Shown here: positions 32,901 through 41,400 of the stretch, one piece after another | How the letters are laid out: every line of letters starts with the position of its first letter | Position numbering within the stretch: the first letter of the stretch is position 1 | Translations under genes and position numbers: made by a program | Source: Chitinophagales bacterium | Lineage (GTDB): Bacteria; Bacteroidota; Bacteroidia; Chitinophagales; Saprospiraceae | Reading direction: 5' to 3' | NCBI GenBank assembly: GCA_022360175.1 | Contig: JAKSDI010000241.1 | Coordinates: 1-44,325, forward strand | DNA length: 44,325 nt | The notes under the pieces: generated by a model | Databases searched by the model: none | Seen by the model: only the letters and a program-made list of their open reading frames with translations | Told to the model about the DNA's origin: nothing

Positions 32901-35228
32901 GTCATCACATGGAGCTCCTTCTACACAATCATCACAAGCATCTGCCAAATTATCGTTGTCGAAATCAATGTTGTCATCTCCATAGGGACACTCATCATCG
33001 CTATCACAAATACCATCCATATCTGCATCACCACTATCGGTACCGCTACAGATACAATTACCATTCTCATCTAACTGATAAGTATCATTAAATGTGCATG
33101 GGAGCCCATCGTCACATGCTTCACCTACTTGACATACTTCTTTCTTTACTACTATATTATGCGCTGTAGCAGCTAATTGGCAGCCACCGACGAAATGAAT
33201 ATCCAGATTTACAGTTTCTACGGCTGGATAGTCAGTTGTATTTACCCATGCAACCTCTATTTCTTGTTGAGTCAATCCATCGCCAGCTACAGCGCCTACA
33301 GGAGTTATCGTAGGTGTACTGGTATTACTGCTAAGGCCCCAGTTGTAGCTTGTAACAGCTGGATAAGCTCCTCCTCCTTCTGGCGCAATAGATGCTTTAA
33401 AACGAGCAACTTCTCCGCTTTCGGCAACATTAAAAGGATAAGGATCAACACTTTGTATGCTAACAGTAACAGTAGGAACTGGTACAATAGTACCCTGGCA
33501 AATACAGACGCCATCAATTAAGTAAAATATGTCATTTTCTGTACATGGGTTGCCATCATCACAAGGTTTTCCAACAGGACAGTATGGAGTATCATCCAGG
33601 GCATCACAAATGCCATCACCATCACTATCACCAGTGAGAATACCCAGGCATTCACATTCTCCTTCACTATTGATCATGTAAACATCACCAATCGTACATT
33701 CATTTCCATCATCACAGGATATTCCCTCCGCACAATTAGGATTGTCATCAATGGCATCACAAAGTCCATCATTATCTGAATCATTGGTGATTTCACCTTC
33801 ACAACTACAGCTACCATCGGCTAGGATGGTATAAGTATCATTGATCGTACAATCGTTTTGATCATCGCACATAGCTCCTTCTACGCATTCGTCACATGCA
33901 TCCGGAATACAATCATTATCGAAATCCAGATTATCGTCCCCATTAGGGCAAATGTCATAATAGTCACATACTCCATCAGCATCAACATCGCCACTAGGAA
34001 CACCTATACAGTCACAGACTCCTTCGCTATTTAGGACGTAAAGATCACCTAAAGTGCATCCATCACTATCATCACAAGGTAGTCCTACTGCACAATTAGG
34101 GGTATCGTCTACAGCATCACAAATACCATCTCCGTCGCTATCTCCACTTGCAGTTCCCGCGCAATCACATACACCTGAACTATTCACAAAATAAACATCA
34201 TTGATAGTGCACTCATCATTGTCATCACATGGGAAGCCCACTGCACAATTCGGAGTGTCGTCCTGGATATCGCAAATGCCATCACCATCAGAATCAGGAA
34301 GGGGAGTGCCAATACAATTACAAACATCATCATAGATATCTGGTGATGTACAGGGATCTCCATCATTACAGTGATCATTAGGGATACAGCTTAATACACT
34401 AAAGACTTCAAATTCGCTAAAACCATTGTTTTTGAATACATTACTAGCCCTATTTATATTCCTTGCCTGAACTAAAATGATATAATTTTTTCCCTCTCGC
34501 AGTAATGGATCGGCAGGCCCATATAAGTAGGAAGTAGCCATTGTTGTAGTACGAAATACAGGAGGTGTTAATTTCAGGATTTGATCAGGAGTAAAACCTG
34601 TAATATACTCATATATAGATAGCTCATATTCAACAGGGAACGTACTAATATGTCGGCTCTGCCAAGTAATGTTATAATGTTGGGGGCTAATTGCGGTGAG
34701 GCCACCTATCGGACTTAATATGACAGGAGGGTCCTGTTCTTGCACCAAGCCAATGGCACAGGCATTGTTAGATACAGCCTGTTCTTGAAAAGGCTGATAA
34801 TCGTATGCTTCAATACAGACAGAATATACTCCTTCGGGGAGTTGCCCATTGATGAGATAAGCTTGTTTGGAAATACCTGAAAACTCCAGGTTATCCGGAT
34901 GGAAATATTCTGCCAGATCAGCTCCTGTAAGTGTTAGAGGAACATTATAAGCAAGATAGATAGGCCTTGGTTGGTAGGACTCCTTTGTACGCAAATTTAT
35001 TCCCTGCCCGGAAATAGTTACTTTCAAACGTACATTGTAGGTAGGTTTTTTTATATCATTTAAGAGCATTGTGTAAAACAATGCATTGTTTTGCCCTTCA
35101 CTTAGTGAGCTGTATGAAGGAACATTAGAAGAAGGTAAGGTCAAAGAGCTATTTACCGGAAGAGAGGCCAGTAGCTGCTGACTCATTCCCAATATAAATA
35201 TTAACGCGAATAAAGTCCTACTTGTCAT
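23976..35228 (-). CDS. Giant TANFOR / thrombospondin-3 / metalloprotease / ADP-ribosyltransferase polymorphic toxin
   Basis: 3750 aa. Order: signal peptide (1-22); TANFOR-like N-terminal region (about 25-280: YTMLLNDIKKPTYNVRLKV, LTGADLAEYFHPDNLEFSG, LPEGVYSVCIEAYDY, SYLYGPADPLL); Cys/Asp-rich stalk (about 280-1900) with thrombospondin type 3 calcium repeats (DSDGDGICD) alternating with 13 CDDGxxCTxxDxY modules; fibronectin III-like unit (about 1905-1995); helical segment (about 2090-2210); zinc metalloprotease with HELGH (His2471, Glu2472, His2475), RH at 2481-2482 and an NLMDY Met-turn; helical pre-toxin region (about 2600-3000); hydrophobic segment (about 3095-3185); and an ADP-ribosyltransferase-like domain (about 3590-3750) with Arg3638 (FYRG), Ser3668 (FFQSVAT) and Glu3721 (SEGVFLPGTTLKVV). 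I infer a surface-delivered toxin whose protease releases the C-terminal part and whose tip ADP-ribosylates a target. No T9SS sorting domain is at the C-terminus, so the export route is unclear. The C-terminal third is AT-richer than the rest. Confidence 0.88.
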   Translation of the reverse strand: MTSRTLFALIFILGMSQQLLASLPVNSSLTLPSSNVPSYSSLSEGQNNALFYTMLLNDIKKPTYNVRLKVTISGQGINLRTKESYQPRPIYLAYNVPLTLTGADLAEYFHPDNLEFSGISKQAYLINGQLPEGVYSVCIEAYDYQPFQEQAVSNNACAIGLVQEQDPPVILSPIGGLTAISPQHYNITWQSRHISTFPVEYELSIYEYITGFTPDQILKLTPPVFRTTTMATSYLYGPADPLLREGKNYIILVQARNINRASNVFKNNGFSEFEVFSVLSCIPNDHCNDGDPCTSPDIYDDVCNCIGTPLPDSDGDGICDIQDDTPNCAVGFPCDDNDECTINDVYFVNSSGVCDCAGTASGDSDGDGICDAVDDTPNCAVGLPCDDSDGCTLGDLYVLNSEGVCDCIGVPSGDVDADGVCDYYDICPNGDDNLDFDNDCIPDACDECVEGAMCDDQNDCTINDTYTILADGSCSCEGEITNDSDNDGLCDAIDDNPNCAEGISCDDGNECTIGDVYMINSEGECECLGILTGDSDGDGICDALDDTPYCPVGKPCDDGNPCTENDIFYLIDGVCICQGTIVPVPTVTVSIQSVDPYPFNVAESGEVARFKASIAPEGGGAYPAVTSYNWGLSSNTSTPTITPVGAVAGDGLTQQEIEVAWVNTTDYPAVETVNLDIHFVGGCQLAATAHNIVVKKEVCQVGEACDDGLPCTFNDTYQLDENGNCICSGTDSGDADMDGICDSDDECPYGDDNIDFDNDNLADACDDCVEGAPCDDNDPTTINDVYVLKVGIPNPPPAWADDPCECIGTPVPCTGDADLDGVCDEDDLCPGSNDLIDSDGDGIPDGCDECEGSIDAIDVDVDGIPDGCDDQMDCEDRAVTLMYTEVEIPQQKCVYCTNIRPVSMGADYHFFLEEVNVTLPDGTEIALSSYPDYFDFPYGSISVICSTYGISCMNDFVSSLESWLSDNGYAGTGYASYNEAAGYCQSSNRTLYIVYSDITFSSIRIKGEQTNTIYEQDFVESNCIDNGSVLVETLTAGLQQPCTNATYEWNTGATTPSIEISQDIEDYSVTVTCADDSMTCVYSSDYHNHCIGGFPCDDLDDCTINDTMNEFCDCVGEYSGDSDGDGVCDTEDLCPDENDYIDLNDDGIPDCMDCIPGSICDDGNPCTFPDVYDVNCNCFGKYQDEDGDGVCDEEDQCPGFPDYIDVDQDGVPDGCDEFDCLDGSELYPSCELVKNYCACSGAELIDLRAVSAVYAELFAGIIQLDGSDSDVIISGDETLDEEILYNDEVFQNPYTDAEIAQIIPLGTTSLTDNNNDGIYDQLVDSDGDGVCNLFDICPGNPDFEDIDSDGDGEPDGFRIANDNDGNCLPDNCNDCHPYNNPSLVPDFAMIVMHMFNLECNSNDDCSDGTGVLNCDCECETLIIDSDGDGICDEDDDCPGGDNNLDDDNDGIPNGCDPTPCGENISCVDGDSCTIGDVWMLNENGICECTGTTVPDADGDGTCDLFDLCEGEDDSMDDDEDGVPNGCDLCDNDEYGGNLGDPCDDGDECTILDQLRILTDTEGNEYCDCAGIWIDSDNDSVCDANDACEGWDDLDDYDLDGEPDGCDPPYYEIGCPKDAYIVHENFPGLIMIFDINDVTEDQLPNPIGIDILVTAGSSQDAIMSYNQVAISSFQTVDNQIHVFYGIENLDSEIMQNATNYVTTISYSDHQTCVYDLFKGFLEDLNPNGLGNEMTFECPNEFYTHPENNVFAFNVPFNDQVNISNLPSQIHINCVFSDGSSVNETYDITSVEVQTINTGKVFVLSTSFTPPVNDLSGISGTISFSNGLDCSYSTGNIVVNPGGCYTGQPCDDGDPITHSDTYDVNCNCVGILGHDLDGDGEHDSVDGCPEGSDEDLDGNGVPDLCECPAPVIISTEVVTGNDIKITLEENGEHASYIVVFQGEEDAEPTTLNGPGGTVSTQPITIPNVATNTNYQITISAICYTGYESASASTQINVPVSEIDFDCGEESDINSTNTTPLDNLLTGDIVIAGDFSVNISNITNTCGPGEFTGTGYMEVPYFNSAQVNVTFTCAQIGIADDGSYYLIGGSMVVTGAGIEVISEEVADLLGNIVNTLEDIDDVLGQVEEALEQLELVAGAINDLGDYFANGHDALEDILSIANQLPYLPESATTTLQNALDCFESMEDNSNIDNCVTLYQTGIQELQDAIDELYNADYQVIFKENDEQAYGFDGKDPDISAHINNYNLLTINEEEYYVAWKSVKTGQNDKVDATLKDESALPNTLTFEDQNQQPIPTTIEGNKASLTVHSTLLHEDVHEIFAVDKDGDEVHLAGKLNIVSYDEKALNVVIVPVNNTAYPTTDLAAALNDIYSPAVVHATVNTLPNFSIPGFSNAMPNVPSGWLSAYTDDMNTVINAFKNDPSAATIEENTYYLFVVNAAADNDVIGYMPYNKQFGFIYANNLENDAALFSKAVAHELGHGAFLLRHTFTDYPALTSGSTSNLMDYSRGTILRHYQWKSIHNPQAAIFNNGDDEDGQYTTINVMNQLREADFDNDNGTFTFVTPAGTPITLPENTTEIALYTGDALNPVYSSCDIDKYVIPAFGSLKYFVQDGKTFFASYNCDVTKFTRYKTSDGEIYYDNYTKDLNLTSLNAVVGFPCVSDSRIIFQLGKIDVSSGLGISAGVIPNQSNSYTGEGNRKQFHYLVEKNITAELEVFSEPHPAYSDEAKQFLDIASNLANCGSSTAMYIFAHAHQITKYPGFISIKDCLNQTDENLSKTISDIKDALEYQYQSALLSPSGVEYPNTISIGELFLKPEIDTWEQNKGSIYEHFSETKANEWNDNFFNGLTEDEEGANILINKIKKWKNSGCVFAELTPNQRKKALRVLSKGTLQGQSIFNAYKGYEENIFNFILGTTPENQYPSILNAFKENNYALFFEVAQKMDAGFDPYIGHLTMMLLTTDFKSGNCSIGTDGKLYCDINDQGSNLQEGHFLTQNYLPFFPEHCYNSYYIYDANNNIPGEINLESIHVIDATSTCSSVIGVTGANTTGAPFDYVGIYFAEEASFNTPDTLITINAGDILILPYCFVDLIFNKFNANETNFKVRTFFDIVAIATVGFTGTASMGIKFLSYADAAYGTVDLFIMAPDAYDAGLGGETALAQDIHDLWNAAGIVLAAANATGLIEVTSQFVKKFNFDKVKQTYLNLQSQGVNAAEDFKFLLKNTYNKLKNIPNGVNPNEWGRMLNNLKAQIAGIEANKAFVPAPGFNSNISVHITNNHWSTIVIDNVIYAIGSGEFVDDVYHLKPIVWIDDLTDYEPIGTFQNYKYIDQQNEPNFGNLEVYRNINDPSDIQIRNIPLNVNTWDLPEFVSLFNSKGWDWSNFTQNFADIFVKTLSKTQQDELITIMSQWDEGTDGLNTFITFRNDVLNKFQFREHLKAFPKNTKAWKSLNDLLPQVHIVQRTNIDLLKLFGHEGVTNIVDNLNDALKGQFFDNLLINHPNKLVTANAEIVHAASKEQYLHYLLNLGTDLEAYYSPFKLYGYKSNNRSWSWYLNNLNTKDFLKVGLEGYEGMKYEDVIDIVLNSGQYSGMSKSDAYMAFSYTTNYFYGTVNDWIRLNQNAPLRTIIVNAAVESLSKLPKFSSNTVFYRGIKIENGEDLQAFLNRYAQGNDVTEDFFQSVATNVEDSFIGRPGYNIEFTIYGKVNTNSECRNIHDFAMGKYWNQPNNRTLSEGVFLPGTTLKVVNAFPAENGIYRFILAEQ
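29515..34390 (-). repeat. Thrombospondin type 3 / Cys-rich repeat stalk
   Basis: Protein repeats alternating DxDxDGxxDxxD calcium-binding strings with a roughly 20-residue CDDGxxCTxxDxY ... CxC module. I counted 13 copies of the second module. The stretch is interrupted by non-repeat inserts (around 33.1-33.5 kb, 31.9-32.6 kb and 29.7-30.4 kb). On the opposite strand it creates long Ser/Pro/His-rich open frames that are artefacts. Confidence 0.8.
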
Positions 35229-35296
35229 TGTTGTTAGTTTAAGAGCATATTAGGAGATACTCCAAGAGCGTTCTCTGATAGAGCTATGGGTTTATC

Positions 35297-36289
35297 TTAA
35301 AATCCCTGTTTTACAAATACTTGATATTTTATAGTCTTGACAACTTCACCCTGAGCATTAGATATACTTAGCGTGTAGGTGGTCGTCAAGTCAGGACATA
35401 CTTGTTGTTGAGCTAGTGAAGGATCATTAGAAATTGAAGACGGAGCCCAACTATATTGCATAGCGGGATCACTCTGTGGGCCAATGGTGACACAGTCTCC
35501 TTCACAGACATAACATTCTATCTGGACTTGGGAAGCCGATTCGGTAGCTGCTGTTATGCCATTTATTAGAGTCAGGTTGTCTGCACTATTGCCATAACCG
35601 GGATTTCCAAGTGGCGTGTTTTGGAAGCTGGCAGCACTATTCCAGTCATTTCCTGTATGCATGATAAATGTCATATCCAGAGCTGAACCAGAGGCGGGCA
35701 TTTGAACACCGCCTGCAAAAGGAACATTCCAGTATAATGCATGTACCACTCTTTTATTGGCATTGAGTAGTTGTATTGCATCACCATCTGCATCCATATC
35801 CATCATTAATTCCCATGATTTGAATCCTCCACAACCAATATTATTGTAATGTTCGTTTTGCAGTGTAGGTGTACTTTTACAGCCAATTATACACGGGCTA
35901 CTTAATGGTAGCTGATATACACCCTGATTATTAGGAATGCCATCATTGATTGGGTTAATCCTGTCTGGATCTGTATCATCATAGATGACAATAATAGTAC
36001 CTACTGGAACTGCAGAAAAGCAGTCACCTAGAACGAAGTGTCCAGGATCGAGGCCTTCTCCTGGAGTTGTAGAATTATTATCGTCTATTCCCCATCCAGA
36101 TAAATCTACTGTTTCAGCTGGATCATCTGATGAACCTACTACTACTAGCTCAACATATTGTGAACCTCCAATGCGGCCTATTTCATTGATAAAGGCTGAT
36201 CCTTTATTCTCACCTTGACACTGAGCACTTAAAATGCTATAGGAAAAGACCAATGTTAAAAAGAGCGTATATTTAAAGAGTTGTAACAT
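35297..36289 (-). CDS. Secreted lamin-tail-domain protein
   Basis: 330 aa. Signal peptide to about residue 22 (LFLTLVFSYSILSAQ). Residues about 30-225 are a lamin-tail (LTD) immunoglobulin-like domain: 'AFINEIGRIGGSQYVELVVVG' is the classic 'fINEi ... eyiEl' opening, followed by 'DLSGWGIDDNN', 'IVIYDDTDPDR' and 'NTPLGNPGYGNSADN'. The C-terminal part (about 250-330) is an Ig/PKD-like unit with 'YSWAPSSISNDPSLAQQQVCPDLTTTYTLSI'. No sorting domain. It lies 17 bases after the fibronectin gene and 68 bases before the toxin, in one apparent operon, so it may help display or anchor the toxin; that is inference from position. Confidence 0.8.
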   Translation of the reverse strand: MLQLFKYTLFLTLVFSYSILSAQCQGENKGSAFINEIGRIGGSQYVELVVVGSSDDPAETVDLSGWGIDDNNSTTPGEGLDPGHFVLGDCFSAVPVGTIIVIYDDTDPDRINPINDGIPNNQGVYQLPLSSPCIIGCKSTPTLQNEHYNNIGCGGFKSWELMMDMDADGDAIQLLNANKRVVHALYWNVPFAGGVQMPASGSALDMTFIMHTGNDWNSAASFQNTPLGNPGYGNSADNLTLINGITAATESASQVQIECYVCEGDCVTIGPQSDPAMQYSWAPSSISNDPSLAQQQVCPDLTTTYTLSISNAQGEVVKTIKYQVFVKQGF

Positions 36290-36306
36290 TTTAATTCAAT
36301 TTTGTA

Positions 36307-38376
36307 TCATGGTAATTTTACTTCTATCAATTCGCTATAATGGGTAATGCTCCCATCTTTATAGCTTGCATTCAGATAGTAGAAATGAGGTTTGTTATTT
36401 TGGCGAATATCTTCTACAATGTGAGTAGTATCTGTACTCACTATTCTGTATAGTGAGACATTGTCTTTATCCTTTCCTTTGTATATCATGATTTCGCTGA
36501 CTTGATCAGGATCAGATAAAATCCATTCAATAGTTGCCTGTCGTTTTTTCTTATTAAGGTCAACATTTACTTTCGCGATACTTTTCTTTGGCCGATTATC
36601 TACTGGCTGGAGTAAATAAGGTCGAGAAGGCTGAGAAATAAGGCCAGTTTCATCAGTGGCTTGAATAGTGTAAGCATATTTTTTGCCATATTCGAAGCTC
36701 GTATCATAGAAAACAGCGGTGGTATCAGGAGCTACTACTTCATGAAGCAAAGTCCAATCTGTTTCCTCATGAACAATTTTGCGGAATAGCCTGTGTACTT
36801 TAGCATCTGGACTAAAACTTTTATCCCAGTATACTGCAATCCCTTTTTCTGATAATTCTGCTTTCCTCAGCAGGGGAGGAGCGGGTGGCATGACATCTGG
36901 TTTTTCAACTACTATTACTGTTGAAAAGGGGGAACGATTATTTCGCTTATCTACGGCAGATATTTTGTAGTAAGCGTATTTAGCAAAATTCTTCAGATCA
37001 AGCGTATCTTTAAATTCATTGCTACTGATCGGGCTGGCATTTAATAATGTATATTCATGTGTGCTATCATTGGCCATGGATATCCGATACCCCCATAAGT
37101 CACTTTCTGTATTTTGATCCCATGATAGTTGTACAATGCCTGTTGAATCTATCCTTCCGTCCAGCCCCGTAGGAATTGCAGGAGGGATGGTATCCATACC
37201 CATTACAAATACAGGTAAACTTCCCACTGCTTTTCCATCTTTAGGTATAACAAAGACTCTATAGAAGTTTCTGGTAGAATCCATGGGAACTTTTATTTCC
37301 CGATTTGCAATTGAAATATCCTTTAAAACGGGAGTGTAAGGGCCGCTACGTTCATCTGCACGGTGAATTTCAACAGATTTCATTAAGCGCTGGGATGTTG
37401 GTTTTAGCTTCCATTTGATGTGAGCTTCGTTATTAGGGGTCTGATTAGCATAAATGATGATAGGCATCTCTCTAATGACTTCAAAGCCATAACCTTCAAC
37501 ACTAGAATACCTAACACTCTTTATTCCGAAGTAATCAAACCCACGTAATCGAAACCAGTATGTTTTATAGTTTTTCTCAAGAGTGATATCCTTATCTAAA
37601 AAATTATTACCGCCTTTTGCGTATTTGTCCATTTGATTTACGAAAGGAACGGAACTGATAGAATGGAAAGATTTACCATCTTCTGATTGTTCCAAGTAAT
37701 AACCAAAGTATTTATTCTTATAAGGCTCTGTATTCCATTTCAGGCTTACAGATTTATCCTTAAATTCACTTTCTAACTTTGGAACATCAAGCTTCGGAAG
37801 GTCATCTTTTGTTATTGATAGTGTTCTATCTTTATAACCTTCCAATTTGATGATGACTTCATATTTTTTGTTATCATCAAAGTCGAAATTATATGCAAGG
37901 CCTGTCATTTTTGACAGCTCAAAGTCGTAGGTAGCAGCATATAACATAAAACCTAACCTCAAGGAATCGACACTTTCAGGGGTGCCTCTTTCATTTTCAA
38001 ATGTTAAAAGGGTATCCTGGATATATTTGTACAAATCCTGATCTGTATGTAGCATGGTATGCACACCGGTATAAAAATCCTTAAGAAATGCATTTGCTGT
38101 ATTGCTTGCATCGAGCAAATCAGAAGATGTTGCTGGAAGGATTTGTTCTTCTTTTAGCAATTTTTTTTCATTGCCGTATTGCTCATAAACTTCAATTGTA
38201 TATCCAATATCCTGGCTTTTTTCCCATTCTTCAAGTGTGTAAGGCTCCCATCTGATGAATGCCTGCCCACGCTGAATCTTTTTGATTTCATAGGCCGGCA
38301 AAAATTGTTGTGCCATCACCTTAAAACCAGGAATTAATAGAGCAAATAATATTATATGTTTAATAGATATTCTCAT
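36307..38376 (-). CDS. Secreted fibronectin type III protein of the toxin operon
   Basis: 689 aa. Signal peptide to about residue 22 (KVMAQ). Residues 25-200 form a distinct N-terminal region ('AYEIKKIQRGQAFIRWEPYTLEEWE', 'GFMLYAATYDFELSKMTGLAYNF'). Then about five fibronectin III units follow, at about 205-300, 305-395, 400-495, 500-595 and 600-689, recognisable from 'VSLKWNTEPYKN', 'PPAIPTGLDG ... LSWDQNTESDLWGY', 'PPAPPLLRK ... YAYTIQATDETG'. The whole looks like a rod-shaped extracytoplasmic scaffold. No sorting domain. It lies 28 bases after the large beta-rich protein gene and 17 bases before the lamin-tail gene on the same strand, so it is an operon partner of the giant toxin. Confidence 0.8.
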   Translation of the reverse strand: MRISIKHIILFALLIPGFKVMAQQFLPAYEIKKIQRGQAFIRWEPYTLEEWEKSQDIGYTIEVYEQYGNEKKLLKEEQILPATSSDLLDASNTANAFLKDFYTGVHTMLHTDQDLYKYIQDTLLTFENERGTPESVDSLRLGFMLYAATYDFELSKMTGLAYNFDFDDNKKYEVIIKLEGYKDRTLSITKDDLPKLDVPKLESEFKDKSVSLKWNTEPYKNKYFGYYLEQSEDGKSFHSISSVPFVNQMDKYAKGGNNFLDKDITLEKNYKTYWFRLRGFDYFGIKSVRYSSVEGYGFEVIREMPIIIYANQTPNNEAHIKWKLKPTSQRLMKSVEIHRADERSGPYTPVLKDISIANREIKVPMDSTRNFYRVFVIPKDGKAVGSLPVFVMGMDTIPPAIPTGLDGRIDSTGIVQLSWDQNTESDLWGYRISMANDSTHEYTLLNASPISSNEFKDTLDLKNFAKYAYYKISAVDKRNNRSPFSTVIVVEKPDVMPPAPPLLRKAELSEKGIAVYWDKSFSPDAKVHRLFRKIVHEETDWTLLHEVVAPDTTAVFYDTSFEYGKKYAYTIQATDETGLISQPSRPYLLQPVDNRPKKSIAKVNVDLNKKKRQATIEWILSDPDQVSEIMIYKGKDKDNVSLYRIVSTDTTHIVEDIRQNNKPHFYYLNASYKDGSITHYSELIEVKLP

Positions 38377-38404
38377 CGAAAACTAGCGTTTAGCATTTAT
38401 ATTT

Positions 38405-41400
38405 CTAATTGGCGCAAGGGTGGCCGCACTTTTCCCCAAAGTCAATACCAAATTGGAATTTCTTTATAAAATTGATGACTACTGTGGCATCAAAATAAGA
38501 GGGGTTAACTACATCTGCATTTAGTTTAACTCCTACTCCTAATGCTGGGAATGGAATGCCTAATACTTTTCCTTGTGCATCTACAAATGCCCAGGTTAGT
38601 CCTGTTGCTCTAAAGCCATTAATTCCCTGAGGGCTTTGGCCATTTTCACTACAGGCTTCCTCTTTATCATATTTTAATAAGGCAATATCAAAGCCTATTC
38701 CCCCAGATGCATCAACATTCAATACTTTAATTTTGACACCAAGTATCTTTTTCTCTACTTTTTTCTTGAAAGAGAAGAAAGTGCTTGCTCCGAATGCAAG
38801 TCCGGTTGCAGAAGCAGGGGAGCGCCCTGCACAGTTTAATTTATCTCTATTACTGGACACACTCTCACCAAAATAAGCAGCTGCTTCGGGATGTATAGGT
38901 GGAGGGCCTGGGAGGTCATTACCAGTTAAAAAATAGGCATCAGCAGATATTTCAATACCATCAATTTCCATTGAAGCGGTAGCTGGATATAAGACCATTG
39001 ATGCATCTTCTTCAGTACTGAAGAAAGGCTCTACTTCAACGGAGCCATCACTATATCCTCCTACATATAAATGCCATTTATCATCAGCTGGTGCAACTAC
39101 TAAATCCAATTGACCACTACCGACCAATCCTAATTCTGGATTATTAAAAAAGACGCCAGCGTAGCCATGTATATCAAATCCGCCATCAAAATCAAAACTT
39201 AGGCCTAACTGAGCTACGATTTTACCTTCTGTATCTTCTACCTCCTGTTGATCTTTAGAATGCATATCTTCCTCAGAAAGTGCCACATCTGCTATTTCAT
39301 CCTGAATTTCAGGCTCTGTTCGTTCTTGCCCCGGAGGTACCCCCTTTATGAATTCCATGACTCCCCAGAAGGTAATATTTTGTAAAGCCAGATTTTGATC
39401 AAACCGGATGATAGCAGTGAGTTTGCCTTGCATCGTATTACCCGGACATGTAAGGCCTACGGCAAATTTTATTCCAAACTTTGTATGGGTTGTAGGTTGA
39501 TAAATCAAGCCAGATGCGTCAACTGCAGTATTTAAAGGAGGATTGTCACCGGCATATCCTGTAGGTTTCATATGATAAAAAGCACCACCTCCAAAACCAT
39601 TTATCAATAGGGGAGTAGGAGGGATCGGAATACCAATAGCATCACTTCTCATGAAAGCATCGACTAGGAAATAGCGATAACTATCTTTGCTGCCAAATAT
39701 AGCCGCCATTTCAAGTTCAAATGCATCCGCTACTGTTTCTCCTTCTCCATCACCTCCCATTATGGTTACAGATAAAGTTCCACTGAACCCTTTCCCATAA
39801 ATAGGATGATTATCAAAAATATTAATATCCCCTGAGGCTTTAAAGGCAGGTAAATCTACTTCCACACTAGCTCCGGTAAATTGTAGTTTATCGAAGACCC
39901 AAAGATGAGCGCCATTCACATCCGTAACTAATTTTCCGATTATCTTAAAACCACCAGATGCCTCTACTGATTGGTCACTTTCCTCCATCAGATTTAAGCC
40001 AATATCCATTGCCAGGGCACACTTGGTATCTCCATGGTTTTCAAATGCTAAACCATTCAATGTAACCGGGAAATTAAGTACTTTAGAGTCTCCGGTAGTA
40101 AAACCAATGCTACCATAATCAGCAAGGCCAATGTAAGGAGCTACTGTCTGTAGTCGTAGTCCTGTAACATCTAATTCAGGTATCTTGACGGGACTTCCTC
40201 CATCATCATCTTGATAATCGGCAGGATTTCCAATGCTTACGGTTGCATTTATAATAGCGGTAGGTACGAATTCATCTGGTGTTACACTCACACTTAAGGT
40301 GGTGCCTGGCTCCAGGCTTACTTGCGCCGCATTCCAGAGTGGGAATTGTACTGCATCTTCAAACATAGCTTCGAAATAATATTCGTGGCCATCATCAAAG
40401 AAATTGATGTGAGCTTCATAAGCTAAAGGGGTGTTCTCTTTCATTATCGGGACAGCAATCAAACCCTCAAATGCGAAACCGTCTACTTTACTTTTTAAAA
40501 GGCTGATTTCTACATAGTCCAATGACCAGGACCATTTTTGATCCATTTTAGCTCCGCCAATCAATGGAGCTTCTCCTCCAATATAAAAGTCACCACTTAC
40601 TCCATGTTTGTCAATCAATAAATGTTCAGCGCCAATCTTTAAACGTGTAGTACAAACCGGAGGTGAGCTAAGTGGCCTATATGGAATACGAGGCTCATAA
40701 CTGGCAGGGTTCGGGCCTCCTGATGCAATACCGTAATCTTCGTAGATAGATTCATAAACGGGATTAAGATCAAGACTGGCTAATTCTGTATAAGCTTCCT
40801 GATCATGTGTTTTATCCATTTCGTCTCTTAGGTTGAAACCAAAGCCATCACAATTCTTCTTGAACTGTTTAGGCATGGTAATCTCTACTCTTTCTATATA
40901 CACTCCTCTCCATAAGTCTGTATTATTATTTGGGAAAGAAGAACCTATAGAACCGAGATAATCAGTAGGAAGGGAAGAAGGATTTCTATAATCACTCAAA
41001 TCTATATTAGCATTACCGATAGCAAAAGTCATTTCCTGCCATGATGTAAGGGCAAAGTGTTGCAATTCAAGATTTTCAAATAATAAATTATTCCAATCTT
41101 GTACATATAATTCAAAATGTCCCTGAACCCTGTCCTGAGTATTTAGAACATTACCGAAATCATCTACTTTGACAACCCAATCCCTGCTAAAATGAATATC
41201 TGCTGAAACTCCAAATTCTTCAAAACCATCGCATCCAATATTAATAAATGTACCATAAGTAAGCTTTTCTTGCTTACTTACATTTGCAAGATCAGCACTT
41301 CCTGGTTCCCATTTATTAAGAACTACTGCTGCTTTGTTTTTCGAACCTCCTAATTCAAATGCAACATCATTCAAGAGTCCCAAAGTACCTCCACTAACTA

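Noticed and set aside
32556-33074. 172-codon Ile/Thr/Val-rich plus-strand frame
   Set aside because: Also an antisense shadow of the repeat stalk, without any domain or start signal.
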